Source of the DNA: Oscillibacter valericigenes
GTDB lineage: Bacteria; Bacillota; Clostridia; Oscillospirales; Oscillospiraceae
Direction: 5' to 3'
NCBI RefSeq assembly: GCF_021531435.1
Contig: NZ_JAFBIS010000015.1
Location: 1-64,000 of the forward strand
DNA length: 64,000 nucleotides
Part shown: positions 8,341-15,391 of the stretch, in pieces
How positions within the stretch are numbered: position 1 is the stretch's first letter
How the letters are laid out: every line of letters begins with the position of its first letter
Program-made: the position numbers and the translations under genes
The notes under the pieces: model-generated
What the model was told of the DNA's origin: nothing
What the model saw: the letters and a program-made list of their open reading frames with translations, nothing else
Databases searched by the model: none

Positions 8341-8709
8341 TCACCGTGTGGGAATGATCTCGACCCAGTACCCGTCCGGGTCGCTGATGAAGTAGATGCC
8401 CATGGTGGGATTTTCAAAGCAGATGCAGCCCATGGCCTCATGCTTTTTGTGGGCGGCCTCAAAATCCTCCGCCCGGAGGGCCAGGTGGAACTCGCACTCG
8501 CCCAGGTCGTACTTCTGGGGATGGTCCCGCAGCCAGGTCAGCTCCAGCCGGAAGTCCGTTTTGCCATCGCCCAGATAGACGATGACAAAGCTGCCGTCGG
8601 CGGCTTCCTTCCGCGCCCCCACCGGCTCCAGTCCCAGGGCCTCCTTGTAAAACGCCAGGGACTTGTCCAGATCGGCCACGTTGAAATTAAAATGGTTGAA
8701 TGAAAACAT
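8341..8709 (-). CDS. VOC family protein (lactoylglutathione lyase-like)
   Basis: 122 residues in two beta-alpha-beta-beta-beta units of the glyoxalase/VOC fold. Candidate metal ligands are His5 in FNHFNFNV, Glu in FRLELTWL, His in CEFHLAL and Glu in GYWVEIIP, the pattern of glyoxalase I. Start set at MFSFNHF (8709), which has GAGGTG upstream, not at the longer 8724 frame. It could be a glyoxalase I detoxifying methylglyoxal; other VOC activities cannot be excluded. It has its own promoter and a shared terminator. Confidence 0.88.
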   Translation of the reverse strand: MFSFNHFNFNVADLDKSLAFYKEALGLEPVGARKEAADGSFVIVYLGDGKTDFRLELTWLRDHPQKYDLGECEFHLALRAEDFEAAHKKHEAMGCICFENPTMGIYFISDPDGYWVEIIPTR

Positions 8710-8738
8710 AACCGCACACCTCATCTTTCATATATTTC

Positions 8739-8768
8739 AGTATACCACAGCTGTTTCCGCTCCCGCAA
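8739..8768 (-). promoter_or_regulatory. Promoter of the VOC gene with extended -10
   Basis: Minus strand TTGCGG (8768-8763), 18-bp spacer, TATACT (8744-8739) preceded by TGG as an extended -10. The same GTGGTAT context recurs at three other promoters in the window. Confidence 0.55.
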
Positions 8769-8829
8769 GCCTTTCCAACTTACACAAAAGGGCAGAAAAA
8801 GTTTGTCGGTTTTTCTGACAGTTTTCTAT

Positions 8830-8858
8830 TTGACGAAGGCAGTTAGTCGTGGTAAACT
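8830..8858 (+). promoter_or_regulatory. Promoter of feoAB
   Basis: TTGACG (8830-8835), 17-bp spacer, TAAACT (8853-8858), just upstream of an inverted repeat operator. Confidence 0.7.
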
Positions 8859-8864
8859 CTCCAT

Positions 8865-8882
8865 AGTTAGAAAGAACTAACT
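8865..8882 (+). promoter_or_regulatory. Candidate iron-responsive operator (DtxR/IdeR-like inverted repeat)
   Basis: AGTTAG (8865-8870), AAAGAA spacer, CTAACT (8877-8882), at the expected transcription start of feoAB. The half-sites recall the TTAGGTTAG..CTAACCTAA boxes of DtxR-family iron repressors. A further AGTTAG half-site lies between -35 and -10 at 8841-8846. The regulator itself is not in the window. Confidence 0.6.
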
Positions 8883-8897
8883 TAGGAGGAGATTGTT

Positions 8898-9128
8898 ATG
8901 ACTTTAGATACTCTGCCTTTAAACCGGGACGCCATCATTACAGCTGTCGGCGGCGAAGGCCCCCTGCGCTGCCGCCTGCTGGACATGGGGCTGATCCCCA
9001 AGACCACTGTCCGGGTGGAAAAGGTTGCCCCGCTGGGAGACCCCATCGAACTGCGGGTCCGGGGCTATTCCCTGTCCCTGCGGAAGGAGGACGCCCGCAG
9101 CATCGAGGTGGAGGTGAAGGACGCATGA
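8898..9128 (+). CDS. feoA: Ferrous iron transport protein A
   Basis: 76-residue SH3-like FeoA protein, which regulates or supports the FeoB ferrous-iron permease on its cytoplasmic side. The block GPLRCRLLDMGLIPKTTVRVEKVAPLGDPIELRVRGY is characteristic, including RLLDMGL and G.P..I.V.GY. AGGAGG lies 9 bases before the ATG. The stop overlaps the feoB ATG (ATGA). Normal length. Confidence 0.95.
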   Translation: MTLDTLPLNRDAIITAVGGEGPLRCRLLDMGLIPKTTVRVEKVAPLGDPIELRVRGYSLSLRKEDARSIEVEVKDA

Positions 9129-11131
9129 TCTTTGCCCTTGCCGGAAACCAGAACTGCGGAAAAACCACCCTGTTCAACCAGCTCACCGGCTCCAACCAGC
9201 ACGTGGGCAACTTCCCCGGCGTCACCGTGGACCAGAAGTCCGGCGCTGTCCGGGGTCAGAAAAACTGCACGGTGGTGGACCTGCCGGGCATCTACTCCAT
9301 CCGGCCCTACACGCCGGAGGAGATCGTCACCCGGGATTTCATCATCGACCAGAAGCCCGACGGCATCATCAACATCGTGGACGCCACCAACATCGAGCGG
9401 AACCTGTACCTGACCCTCCAGCTGATGGAGATGCGCATTCCCATGGTACTGGCTCTGAATATGATGGACGAGGTCACCAGCGGCGGCGGCACCATCGACA
9501 TCAAGGGCATGAGCCGCGCCCTGGGCATCCCCGTCATCCCCATCTCCGCCGTGAAAAACGAGGGCGTGGACGAGCTGATCCGCACCGCTGTGGAAACGGC
9601 CAAGAACAGAGTTTATCCCCAGGTGTACGACTTCTGCGCCCCCGGCCCCATCCACCGCTGCATCCACGCCGTGGTGCATCAGATCGAGGACCACGCCGAA
9701 AAGACCGGCCTGCCTGTCCGCTTTGCCGCCACCAAGCTCATTGAGGGCGATGAGGACATCCGGGCACGGCTGGAGCTGGACCAGAACGAGCTGGAGCTGA
9801 TCGAGCACAGCGTTCAGGAGATGGAGGCCGAGCACGGCATGGACCGCAACGCCGCCCTGGCGGATATGCGGTATGACTTCATCGAGGGGGTCTGCGCCGA
9901 CACGGTGGTCAAGTGCCGGGAATCCAGGGAGCGGACCCGCAGCGAGGCCATCGACCGCATCGTCACCAACAAGTATCTGGCCCTCCCTATTTTCTTCGGC
10001 GTCATGCTGCTGATCTTCTACCTGACCTTCAACGTCATCGGTGCGTTCCTCTCCGACCTGCTGGCGGCGGGCATCGACGCCCTCACCGCCGCTGTGGACG
10101 CCGGGCTGACGGCTTACGGCCTGAACTCCGTGGTACACAGCCTGGTCATCGACGGCGTATTCGCCGGTGTGGGCAGTGTATTGAGCTTTTTACCTATTAT
10201 AGTGGTTCTTTTCTTCTTTTTGTCCATTCTGGAGGACACCGGCTACATGGCCCGCGTGGCCTTCGTCATGGACCAGCTTCTGCGGAAAATGGGTCTGTCC
10301 GGCCGCAGTATCGTCCCCATGCTCATCGGCTTCGGCTGCTCCGTCCCGGCCATCATGTCCACCCGGACGCTGGCCTCGGAGCGGGACCGCCGCATGACCA
10401 TCCTGCTGACGCCCTTTATGAGCTGCTCCGCCAAGATCCCCATCTACGCCGTGTTCACCGCCGCCTTCTTCCCCAAATACGCGGCGCTGGTGATGATCGG
10501 CCTGTACCTGGGCGGTATTCTGGTGGGCATCATCGCCGCTAAGGTGCTGGGCGCCACCGCCTTCCGGGGCAATCCCGTCCCCTTTGTCATGGAGCTGCCA
10601 AACTACCGTTTCCCCTCTGCCAAGAGCGTAGGCCAGCTGTGCTGGGATAAGGCCAAGGACTTCCTGACCCGTGCTTTTACCATCATTTTTGTGGCGACCA
10701 TCGTGGTCTGGTTCCTCCAGACCTTTGACACCCGGCTGAATCTGGTCAGCGACAGCGCCGACAGCCTGCTGGCCACCGTGGGCGCCGTTCTCGCTCCCCT
10801 GTTCAAGCCCCTGGGCTTCGGTGACTGGCGGGTCTCCACCGCCCTCATCACCGGATTTATCGCCAAGGAATCCGTCATCTCCACCCTGGGTATCCTCACC
10901 GGCGCCGGATCCGAGGTCACGGTGGCGGCCCTGGGCACGCTGTTCTCCACCGTCAGCGCCCTGAGCTTCCTGGTGTTCACCCTGCTGTACACCCCCTGCG
11001 TGGCCGCCATCTCCGCGGTGAAACGGGAGCTGGACTCCGGCTGGAAGGCCGCAGGCGTGGCCCTCAGCCAATGCGTAGTCGCCTGGGTGGTGGCCTTCCT
11101 GGTGTATCACGCGGCCCTGCTTGTGGTGTGA
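9125..11131 (+). CDS. feoB: Ferrous iron transport protein B
   Basis: 668 residues. The N-terminal G domain has G1 GNQNCGKTTLFN, G3 DLPGIYS and G4 NMMD. A helical GDI-like spacer follows at about 165-270. The C-terminal membrane domain has about eight segments with the two Gate motifs (residues about 340-470 and 560-650), including GYMARVAFVMD and GFGCSVPAIM. This is the full permease for Fe(II) uptake under anoxic conditions. The G1 motif has Gln-Asn-Cys where many FeoB proteins have Pro-Asn-Val; this is common in Clostridia. The TGA stop is formed by the first bases of structured repeat copy A. Confidence 0.97.
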   Translation: MIFALAGNQNCGKTTLFNQLTGSNQHVGNFPGVTVDQKSGAVRGQKNCTVVDLPGIYSIRPYTPEEIVTRDFIIDQKPDGIINIVDATNIERNLYLTLQLMEMRIPMVLALNMMDEVTSGGGTIDIKGMSRALGIPVIPISAVKNEGVDELIRTAVETAKNRVYPQVYDFCAPGPIHRCIHAVVHQIEDHAEKTGLPVRFAATKLIEGDEDIRARLELDQNELELIEHSVQEMEAEHGMDRNAALADMRYDFIEGVCADTVVKCRESRERTRSEAIDRIVTNKYLALPIFFGVMLLIFYLTFNVIGAFLSDLLAAGIDALTAAVDAGLTAYGLNSVVHSLVIDGVFAGVGSVLSFLPIIVVLFFFLSILEDTGYMARVAFVMDQLLRKMGLSGRSIVPMLIGFGCSVPAIMSTRTLASERDRRMTILLTPFMSCSAKIPIYAVFTAAFFPKYAALVMIGLYLGGILVGIIAAKVLGATAFRGNPVPFVMELPNYRFPSAKSVGQLCWDKAKDFLTRAFTIIFVATIVVWFLQTFDTRLNLVSDSADSLLATVGAVLAPLFKPLGFGDWRVSTALITGFIAKESVISTLGILTGAGSEVTVAALGTLFSTVSALSFLVFTLLYTPCVAAISAVKRELDSGWKAAGVALSQCVVAWVVAFLVYHAALLVV

Positions 11132-11277
11132 TACTGATTTCAAATAAAATGATTTATTTGAAATCCCGCGTGCTTCACACGCTCGTGCCGCACATGCCGT
11201 GCGTCACGCCGTCTCATAAAAACCTGACGTGCTCCGCACTATAAAAAACTTTTTAGCTTTTTATCAGGTTTTAGTAT
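11131..11277 (+). repeat. Structured interspersed repeat, copy A (147 bp)
   Basis: Starts ATACTGATTTCAAATAAA and ends TTTTTATCAGGTTTTAGTAT. Same family and orientation as 23063-23210 and 38243-38412. Predicted folding: hairpin 1 GATTTCAAATAAA with TTTATTTGAAATC (13 bp), hairpin 2 GCGTG/CACGC, hairpin 3 CGTGCCGCAC with GTGCGTCACG, and an outer stem AAAACCTGA with TCAGGTTTT enclosing small stems. This copy sits within the feo operon, starting in the feoB stop codon and ending 1 base before the AGGAGG of the next gene. No transposase ORF is present. Confidence 0.85.
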
Positions 11278-11288
11278 AAGGAGGTCGT

Positions 11289-11420
11289 ATGCTGGAAGTT
11301 CTGATCCTCGCCCTGCTGGGCGGCTGGCTGGTGCTGGCCCTGCGGTCCTGCCGCCGCAGAAAAGGCGGCTGCGGCGGCTGTGACGGCTGTTGCTCCACCT
11401 GCCGGAAGCACCGCTCCTGA
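11289..11420 (+). CDS. FeoB-associated Cys-rich membrane peptide
   Basis: 43 residues. An N-terminal membrane helix (LEVLILALLGGWLVLALRS, about 2-20) is followed by a basic stretch and a cysteine cluster GGCGGCDGCCSTCRKH (six Cys after residue 20). This is the FeoB-associated Cys-rich membrane protein family, found just after feoB in many Firmicutes and thought to act like FeoC. AAGGAGG lies directly upstream, right at the edge of the repeat. Metal or Fe-S sensing is inferred from the cysteines. Confidence 0.9.
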   Translation: MLEVLILALLGGWLVLALRSCRRRKGGCGGCDGCCSTCRKHRS

Positions 11421-11421
11421 T

Positions 11422-11468
11422 AAAAAAGTCCCCGAGCCGCAGTTTTATAACTGCCGTTCGGGGGCTTT
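11422..11468. terminator. Bidirectional intrinsic terminator
   Basis: A-run, stem GTCCCCGA..GCAGTT / AACTGC..TTCGGGGGC with small internal mismatches, then a T-run. It separates the feo operon from the convergent HAD gene. Confidence 0.85.
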
Positions 11469-11474
11469 TCCATT

Positions 11475-12224
11475 TCAGTGCGCGTCCTTCAAAATGGTGT
11501 AAACATCATAGATCTCGCTGATGCTGTAAGTCGCCTTCACGCCGTCCGGCACATCCTTGTCCCGGGACGCCGTCAGGTGGGAGTGGATGTGGAACGTCGC
11601 GCCAAAGCCCAGATTCTGAGGGCCGATGACGTCGCGGGAGAAGGTGTCTCCCACGTAGGCGCAGGTGGACGGGTCGGACTGCACCTGCTTCAGGGCCACC
11701 AAAAAGATATTGGGGTCGGGCTTGCGGTAGCCGGTGACGGAGGAAAGGGTCACATCCTGGAAATAATCCCGGATGCCGTACTCCTTCAGGATCCAGAACA
11801 CCTGATACATGCTGGCGGTGTTGCTGACAACGCCCAGCTTCATCCCCAGGCTCTTCAGCCCGTCCAGCATCTCTTTGACGCCGGGCCGCAGGCTGCGGTG
11901 GTAATAGGTCACTTCCCACATATGGGCCAGTTCCTCCGCGAAAGGCTTGACCGTCTCAAAGTCCAGACCAAAGCGGCCATTCAGAACATAATTGCCCCAG
12001 ATCTCCTCCGGTTTCAGCTCCCGGTTCGTGGGGCCGCGGTAGGCCGCGTAGCGGTCCCAGCCTTCGGCCAGCTCCTGGACCGCCTCCGGAACATCCATGG
12101 AAACGGGGATTCCCTTTTCCCGCAGGATACGCAGGACTTCGCGGGCAGACGCCTCTTTGCTGGCGTCATCCACATAGATGTCCTCCAGCGTGCCGCCCAT
12201 GTCAAAAAGAACGGTATCGATCAT
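11475..12224 (-). CDS. HAD superfamily hydrolase, last gene of the ABC importer operon
   Basis: 249 residues. Motif I is FDMGGTL: the nucleophile Asp8 is present, but the second Asp of DxD is Gly, as in dehalogenase- and phosphonatase-like members rather than typical phosphatases. Motif II is VSNTA; motif III/IV is KPDPNIFLVALKQ..., and YVGDTFSRDVIGPQ. A helical cap spans about residues 20-100. It begins 4 nt after the small membrane protein gene, at the end of a Fe(III)-type ABC importer operon, so it may act on the imported compound. Substrate unknown. Confidence 0.85.
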   Translation of the reverse strand: MIDTVLFDMGGTLEDIYVDDASKEASAREVLRILREKGIPVSMDVPEAVQELAEGWDRYAAYRGPTNRELKPEEIWGNYVLNGRFGLDFETVKPFAEELAHMWEVTYYHRSLRPGVKEMLDGLKSLGMKLGVVSNTASMYQVFWILKEYGIRDYFQDVTLSSVTGYRKPDPNIFLVALKQVQSDPSTCAYVGDTFSRDVIGPQNLGFGATFHIHSHLTASRDKDVPDGVKATYSISEIYDVYTILKDAH

Positions 12225-12228
12225 AATT

Positions 12229-12777
12229 TCACTGCCTTTTCCAGGGTTCCGCCTCCTTGACCGCAGGCGGGTTTTTCAGATAGCGACTGTAAAGAAAGGC
12301 CGATGCTCCGCCGCCCAGCAGGATCGGCGCCGGAACGGCCTGTGCGAAGAAAATGAGGAACAGATTCCTCGCCTCCGGCTCATCCCGCATCAGGACCAGC
12401 ATGGCGATCAGGCAGGCCATGGCCAGCAGGAACATCCAGGTGAAGCTGGCCGGAAGCATCCGCTTTTCCTTAAAAAGCGGCCAGGTCAGCATACACACAG
12501 CTGTCCCGAAGACGGCGGGGACCAGGGCCTCCGTCAGATAGACCAGGGCTTTCGGCTCGCCGGATACCAGTGCCTCCAGCGGGTCCAGCAAAAAGAAGAA
12601 CGAGACGGCATAAATGACGATAAATACCCAGCACAGGCAGAAAGAGTACAGCAGCAGCGTACTTTTCACCTTGCCGTTTTCCGTCATCTGAAACGCCGAC
12701 CAAAAGCTGTCCGCCGCTTTCGTGACCTTCTGGTTCCACTCTTGATTCTCGATGGGGTTTGAGCCTTTGCCGAGCAT
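12229..12777 (-). CDS. Four-helix membrane protein of the ABC importer operon, unknown function
   Basis: 182 residues with about four hydrophobic segments (around 42-65, 80-100, 112-130 and 140-160) and charged ends. Strong AAGGAGG before the ATG. It lies between the substrate-binding protein (82 nt away, across a strong hairpin) and the HAD gene (4 nt), so it is co-transcribed. No family recognised; possibly an accessory membrane component. Confidence 0.65.
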   Translation of the reverse strand: MLGKGSNPIENQEWNQKVTKAADSFWSAFQMTENGKVKSTLLLYSFCLCWVFIVIYAVSFFFLLDPLEALVSGEPKALVYLTEALVPAVFGTAVCMLTWPLFKEKRMLPASFTWMFLLAMACLIAMLVLMRDEPEARNLFLIFFAQAVPAPILLGGGASAFLYSRYLKNPPAVKEAEPWKRQ

Positions 12778-12795
12778 GGGGTCCTCCTTTTAGAA

Positions 12796-12823
12796 GGGCG
12801 GGCGGCCGGTTGGCCGCCCGCCC
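12796..12823 (-). promoter_or_regulatory. Intercistronic GC-rich hairpin after the binding-protein gene
   Basis: A perfect 12-bp GC-only stem (12796-12807 with 12812-12823) and a 4-nt loop, without a strong U-run on either strand. It lies right after the substrate-binding protein gene. Such hairpins often protect the upstream mRNA and keep binding-protein levels above those of downstream genes. Confidence 0.6.
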
Positions 12824-12858
12824 AGTGCGTTTCCGCAATCAGCAATGGGTCAGGATGC

Positions 12859-14169
12859 TTACTTCTGGTTCAGCCAGTAGGTCCACATATCCTGAACATC
12901 GGGATAGATGGCATAGATCGCGTCCAGATCGTTGGGGATAGCGCCCAGCTCAGACAAAGTGGCAGGGTTCTTCTTATCCTCGAAGTCGTCACGCAGAGGC
13001 CAGTTGCCGACCTTGGTGAAGGGCTTCAGACCGCCGCTCTGGCAGTCAGCGCCGCCGGTGATGTAGCGGATGAACAGACGGGCGCCGGCAGGGCTGTTGG
13101 AGCCGGCAACGGCCATCAGGGATTCAACGTTCAGCAGTGCATTGTAAGGCTTCAGGTTGATGCACCAGGCGATGTTGTAGCCGGACTCCTCCTGGTTCTC
13201 GATCTTGCCGGCGGAGGCCAGGCACAGAGCGGGATCGTCCTTGGTGGAGTTATGGACAGCCAGCACCAGCTCGTCACCGTCGCCGATGAAGGTCATCTCA
13301 GCCTGAGTGAAGCGCCACAGGTACTCAACACCGGCGTTGTTCTCGGGCACCTCAAAGTTGAAGGAAGAAGCGTCATAGGTGTACTCCAGATCCTTGCCGT
13401 AAACGCGCTTGTAGTCCTCGGCCATCTGATCGGCGTTGTTGATGAAGCTGGCGAACAGGGACAGGTAAGCAGACTCCTGTCCGATCTCCTTGGTGTACAG
13501 GCGGAAACGCTGCTTGCCATTCTCGTCCTTCTCGATGATCTGCCACCAGCTGTCGATGGGCTGACCATCGGGAAACGCCTCGGTGTTATAATACCAGAAG
13601 GCCTGAGAGGCGTACAGAGGATAGCTGTACTTCAGGTTGCCCTCGTCGATGTGGGAGCAGATGTCGCGGGGATAGAAGGGCTCGATGATGCCCTGATAGT
13701 AGTACTCATAGAACACACTGCCGTTGACATCCTTGGTCTGCAGCACGTCGGCGGTGACGTTGCCGGTCTCGTTCTCGATCTGAGCCTTGCTCAGAACCTC
13801 GTCGGAGTCCAGGTCGGAAACGACCAGATCCAGACCGGGGTACATCTCTTCGAAAGGCTCCTCGGCCTTCAGCATCTTGGAGGAGGTGGCATAGACGTTG
13901 ATGGTGGTGTCCTCCTTCAGAGCCAGCTCATAGAGCTCCTCGTCGGTCATGTCGCTCCACTCATCCCAGTAGGGACCGTAGGCCTCAGCGCCGGTGGTGG
14001 GGTCATAGCCCAGGGGGAGGTCAGTGGTGGGCTCAGCAGGAGCAGCGGGCTCCTCAGTAGAAGTGCCGGGGTCGGCGGGTGCGGCGGGGGTGTCAGCCTT
14101 CTTGCCGCAGGATGCCAGGCTGAGAACCATGACAACCGCCATCAGCAGTGCAAACAACTTCTTTTTCAT
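12859..14169 (-). CDS. ABC transporter substrate-binding lipoprotein, Fe(III)/AfuA-like family
   Basis: 436 residues from MKKKLFALLMAVVMVLSLASCGKK, a lipoprotein signal with Cys at residue 22, followed by a Pro/Ala/Glu linker. The start at 14169 is supported by AAAGGAGAAG. The mature protein has the type II binding-protein look (INVYATSSKMLKAEEPFEEMYPGLDLVVSDLDSDEVLSK), like extracellular solute-binding family 1 proteins near Fe(III)/AfuA and 2-aminoethylphosphonate binders. Its gene follows the permease and ATPase genes. Substrate is uncertain: members once labelled iron binders include sugar-phosphate importers. Confidence 0.85.
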   Translation of the reverse strand: MKKKLFALLMAVVMVLSLASCGKKADTPAAPADPGTSTEEPAAPAEPTTDLPLGYDPTTGAEAYGPYWDEWSDMTDEELYELALKEDTTINVYATSSKMLKAEEPFEEMYPGLDLVVSDLDSDEVLSKAQIENETGNVTADVLQTKDVNGSVFYEYYYQGIIEPFYPRDICSHIDEGNLKYSYPLYASQAFWYYNTEAFPDGQPIDSWWQIIEKDENGKQRFRLYTKEIGQESAYLSLFASFINNADQMAEDYKRVYGKDLEYTYDASSFNFEVPENNAGVEYLWRFTQAEMTFIGDGDELVLAVHNSTKDDPALCLASAGKIENQEESGYNIAWCINLKPYNALLNVESLMAVAGSNSPAGARLFIRYITGGADCQSGGLKPFTKVGNWPLRDDFEDKKNPATLSELGAIPNDLDAIYAIYPDVQDMWTYWLNQK

Positions 14170-14234
14170 CGGGTCTTCTCCTTTCGTTTTGAAAACATGT
14201 AGGGAATTCCGCTGGGACATTTATAAACTCGCGG

Positions 14235-15356
14235 TCAGACCGCGCGCTTAATGAGACGGGTGGTTTCTTTATTATACACGTTGAGCTTGTTCTGGTCAAT
14301 AATCGCCCAGACCTTCTGGTCCAGATCGTAGTGGACCTGACCCAGCTCCTTCACCAGGAACTCCTCGTCGCCTGCCTTCAATGTCACGATGGTTTCGGAA
14401 CCGGCGGGCTGGTTGGCGTACACGGTGACGGGCAGGGCGCCCTCCACGGGCTCCCGGGAGATGGTGATCTGCTCGGGGCGGCAGGCCAGCACGCAGTCGA
14501 ACTCGCCGCTGGCGGGCTTCTCCTCGTCAGTCAGGAACTCGGCGCCGAAGGTATGGCCGCCCAGTTCGCTCTTGACCACCAGCTGGCCGTTCTTCATCTC
14601 GGCCTTGCCGGGGATCAGGTTGATGCGGGGGTTGCCGATGAAGTCGGCGGCCTCCAGATCGATGGGGTTGTTGTACAGCTCCATGGGGGTGGCCACCTGG
14701 TTCAGCTCGCCGGCCTTGAACAGGGCAATCTTGGTGGACATGGTCAGAGCCTCGGTCTGGTCGTGGGTAACATAGATGATGGTGGTACCCAGTTCCTTGT
14801 GCAGACGCTGCAGCTCGGCGCGCATGTCGATACGCAGCTTGGCGTCCAGGTTGGAAAGGGGCTCATCGAGGAGCAGCAGCTTGGGGCTGGAAGCCACGGC
14901 ACGGGCAATGGCCACGCGCTGCTGCTGGCCGCCGGAGAGCTCCGTGGGATAGCGATCCTTGTACATATCGATGCGCATCATCTTCAGGGAGTCCATGACA
15001 CGGCGGTCGATCTCAGCCTTATCCATCTTCTGGATCTTCAGGCCAAAGGCGATGTTGTCATACACGGTCATGTGGGGCCACAGGGCGTAGGACTGGAACA
15101 CCAGGTTCAGTCCGCGCTTGCTGGGCTCGGCATAGTAGGCGTCGTTGGCGTTGATCATCTCAACGCCGTCGATGGTCATAATGCCGTTCTGGGGCTTCTC
15201 CAGACCGGAGACCACGCGCAGGGTGGTGGTCTTGCCGCAGCCGGAGGGGCCCAGCAGGGTCATGAAGTCGCCGTCCTCGATGGTCAGGTTGATGTCCCGC
15301 AGCACGTGGTTGCTGCCGTAAAATTTATCAATATGCTTTAATTCAATACGACTCAT
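14235..15356 (-). CDS. ABC importer ATP-binding protein, PotA/FbpC family
   Basis: 373 residues. Walker [14 protein letters not shown]-loop [10 protein letters not shown], signature [14 protein letters not shown], Walker [14 protein letters not shown]-loop YVTHDQTEA. The C-terminal regulatory TOBE domain lies at about 240-373. This is the CUT1/iron/polyamine class of ATPase that energises uptake. It sits 35 nt downstream of the permease gene in the same operon. Confidence 0.93.
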   Translation of the reverse strand: MSRIELKHIDKFYGSNHVLRDINLTIEDGDFMTLLGPSGCGKTTTLRVVSGLEKPQNGIMTIDGVEMINANDAYYAEPSKRGLNLVFQSYALWPHMTVYDNIAFGLKIQKMDKAEIDRRVMDSLKMMRIDMYKDRYPTELSGGQQQRVAIARAVASSPKLLLLDEPLSNLDAKLRIDMRAELQRLHKELGTTIIYVTHDQTEALTMSTKIALFKAGELNQVATPMELYNNPIDLEAADFIGNPRINLIPGKAEMKNGQLVVKSELGGHTFGAEFLTDEEKPASGEFDCVLACRPEQITISREPVEGALPVTVYANQPAGSETIVTLKAGDEEFLVKELGQVHYDLDQKVWAIIDQNKLNVYNKETTRLIKRAV

Positions 15357-15391
15357 ATCATTCTTTCCTTTCAGTCAATTGGCTCCGTGGA

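Noticed and set aside
12796-12823. Terminator ending the ABC operon after the binding-protein gene
   Set aside because: The hairpin lacks a U-run, and the next genes have good ribosome sites but no promoter, so read-through is more likely.
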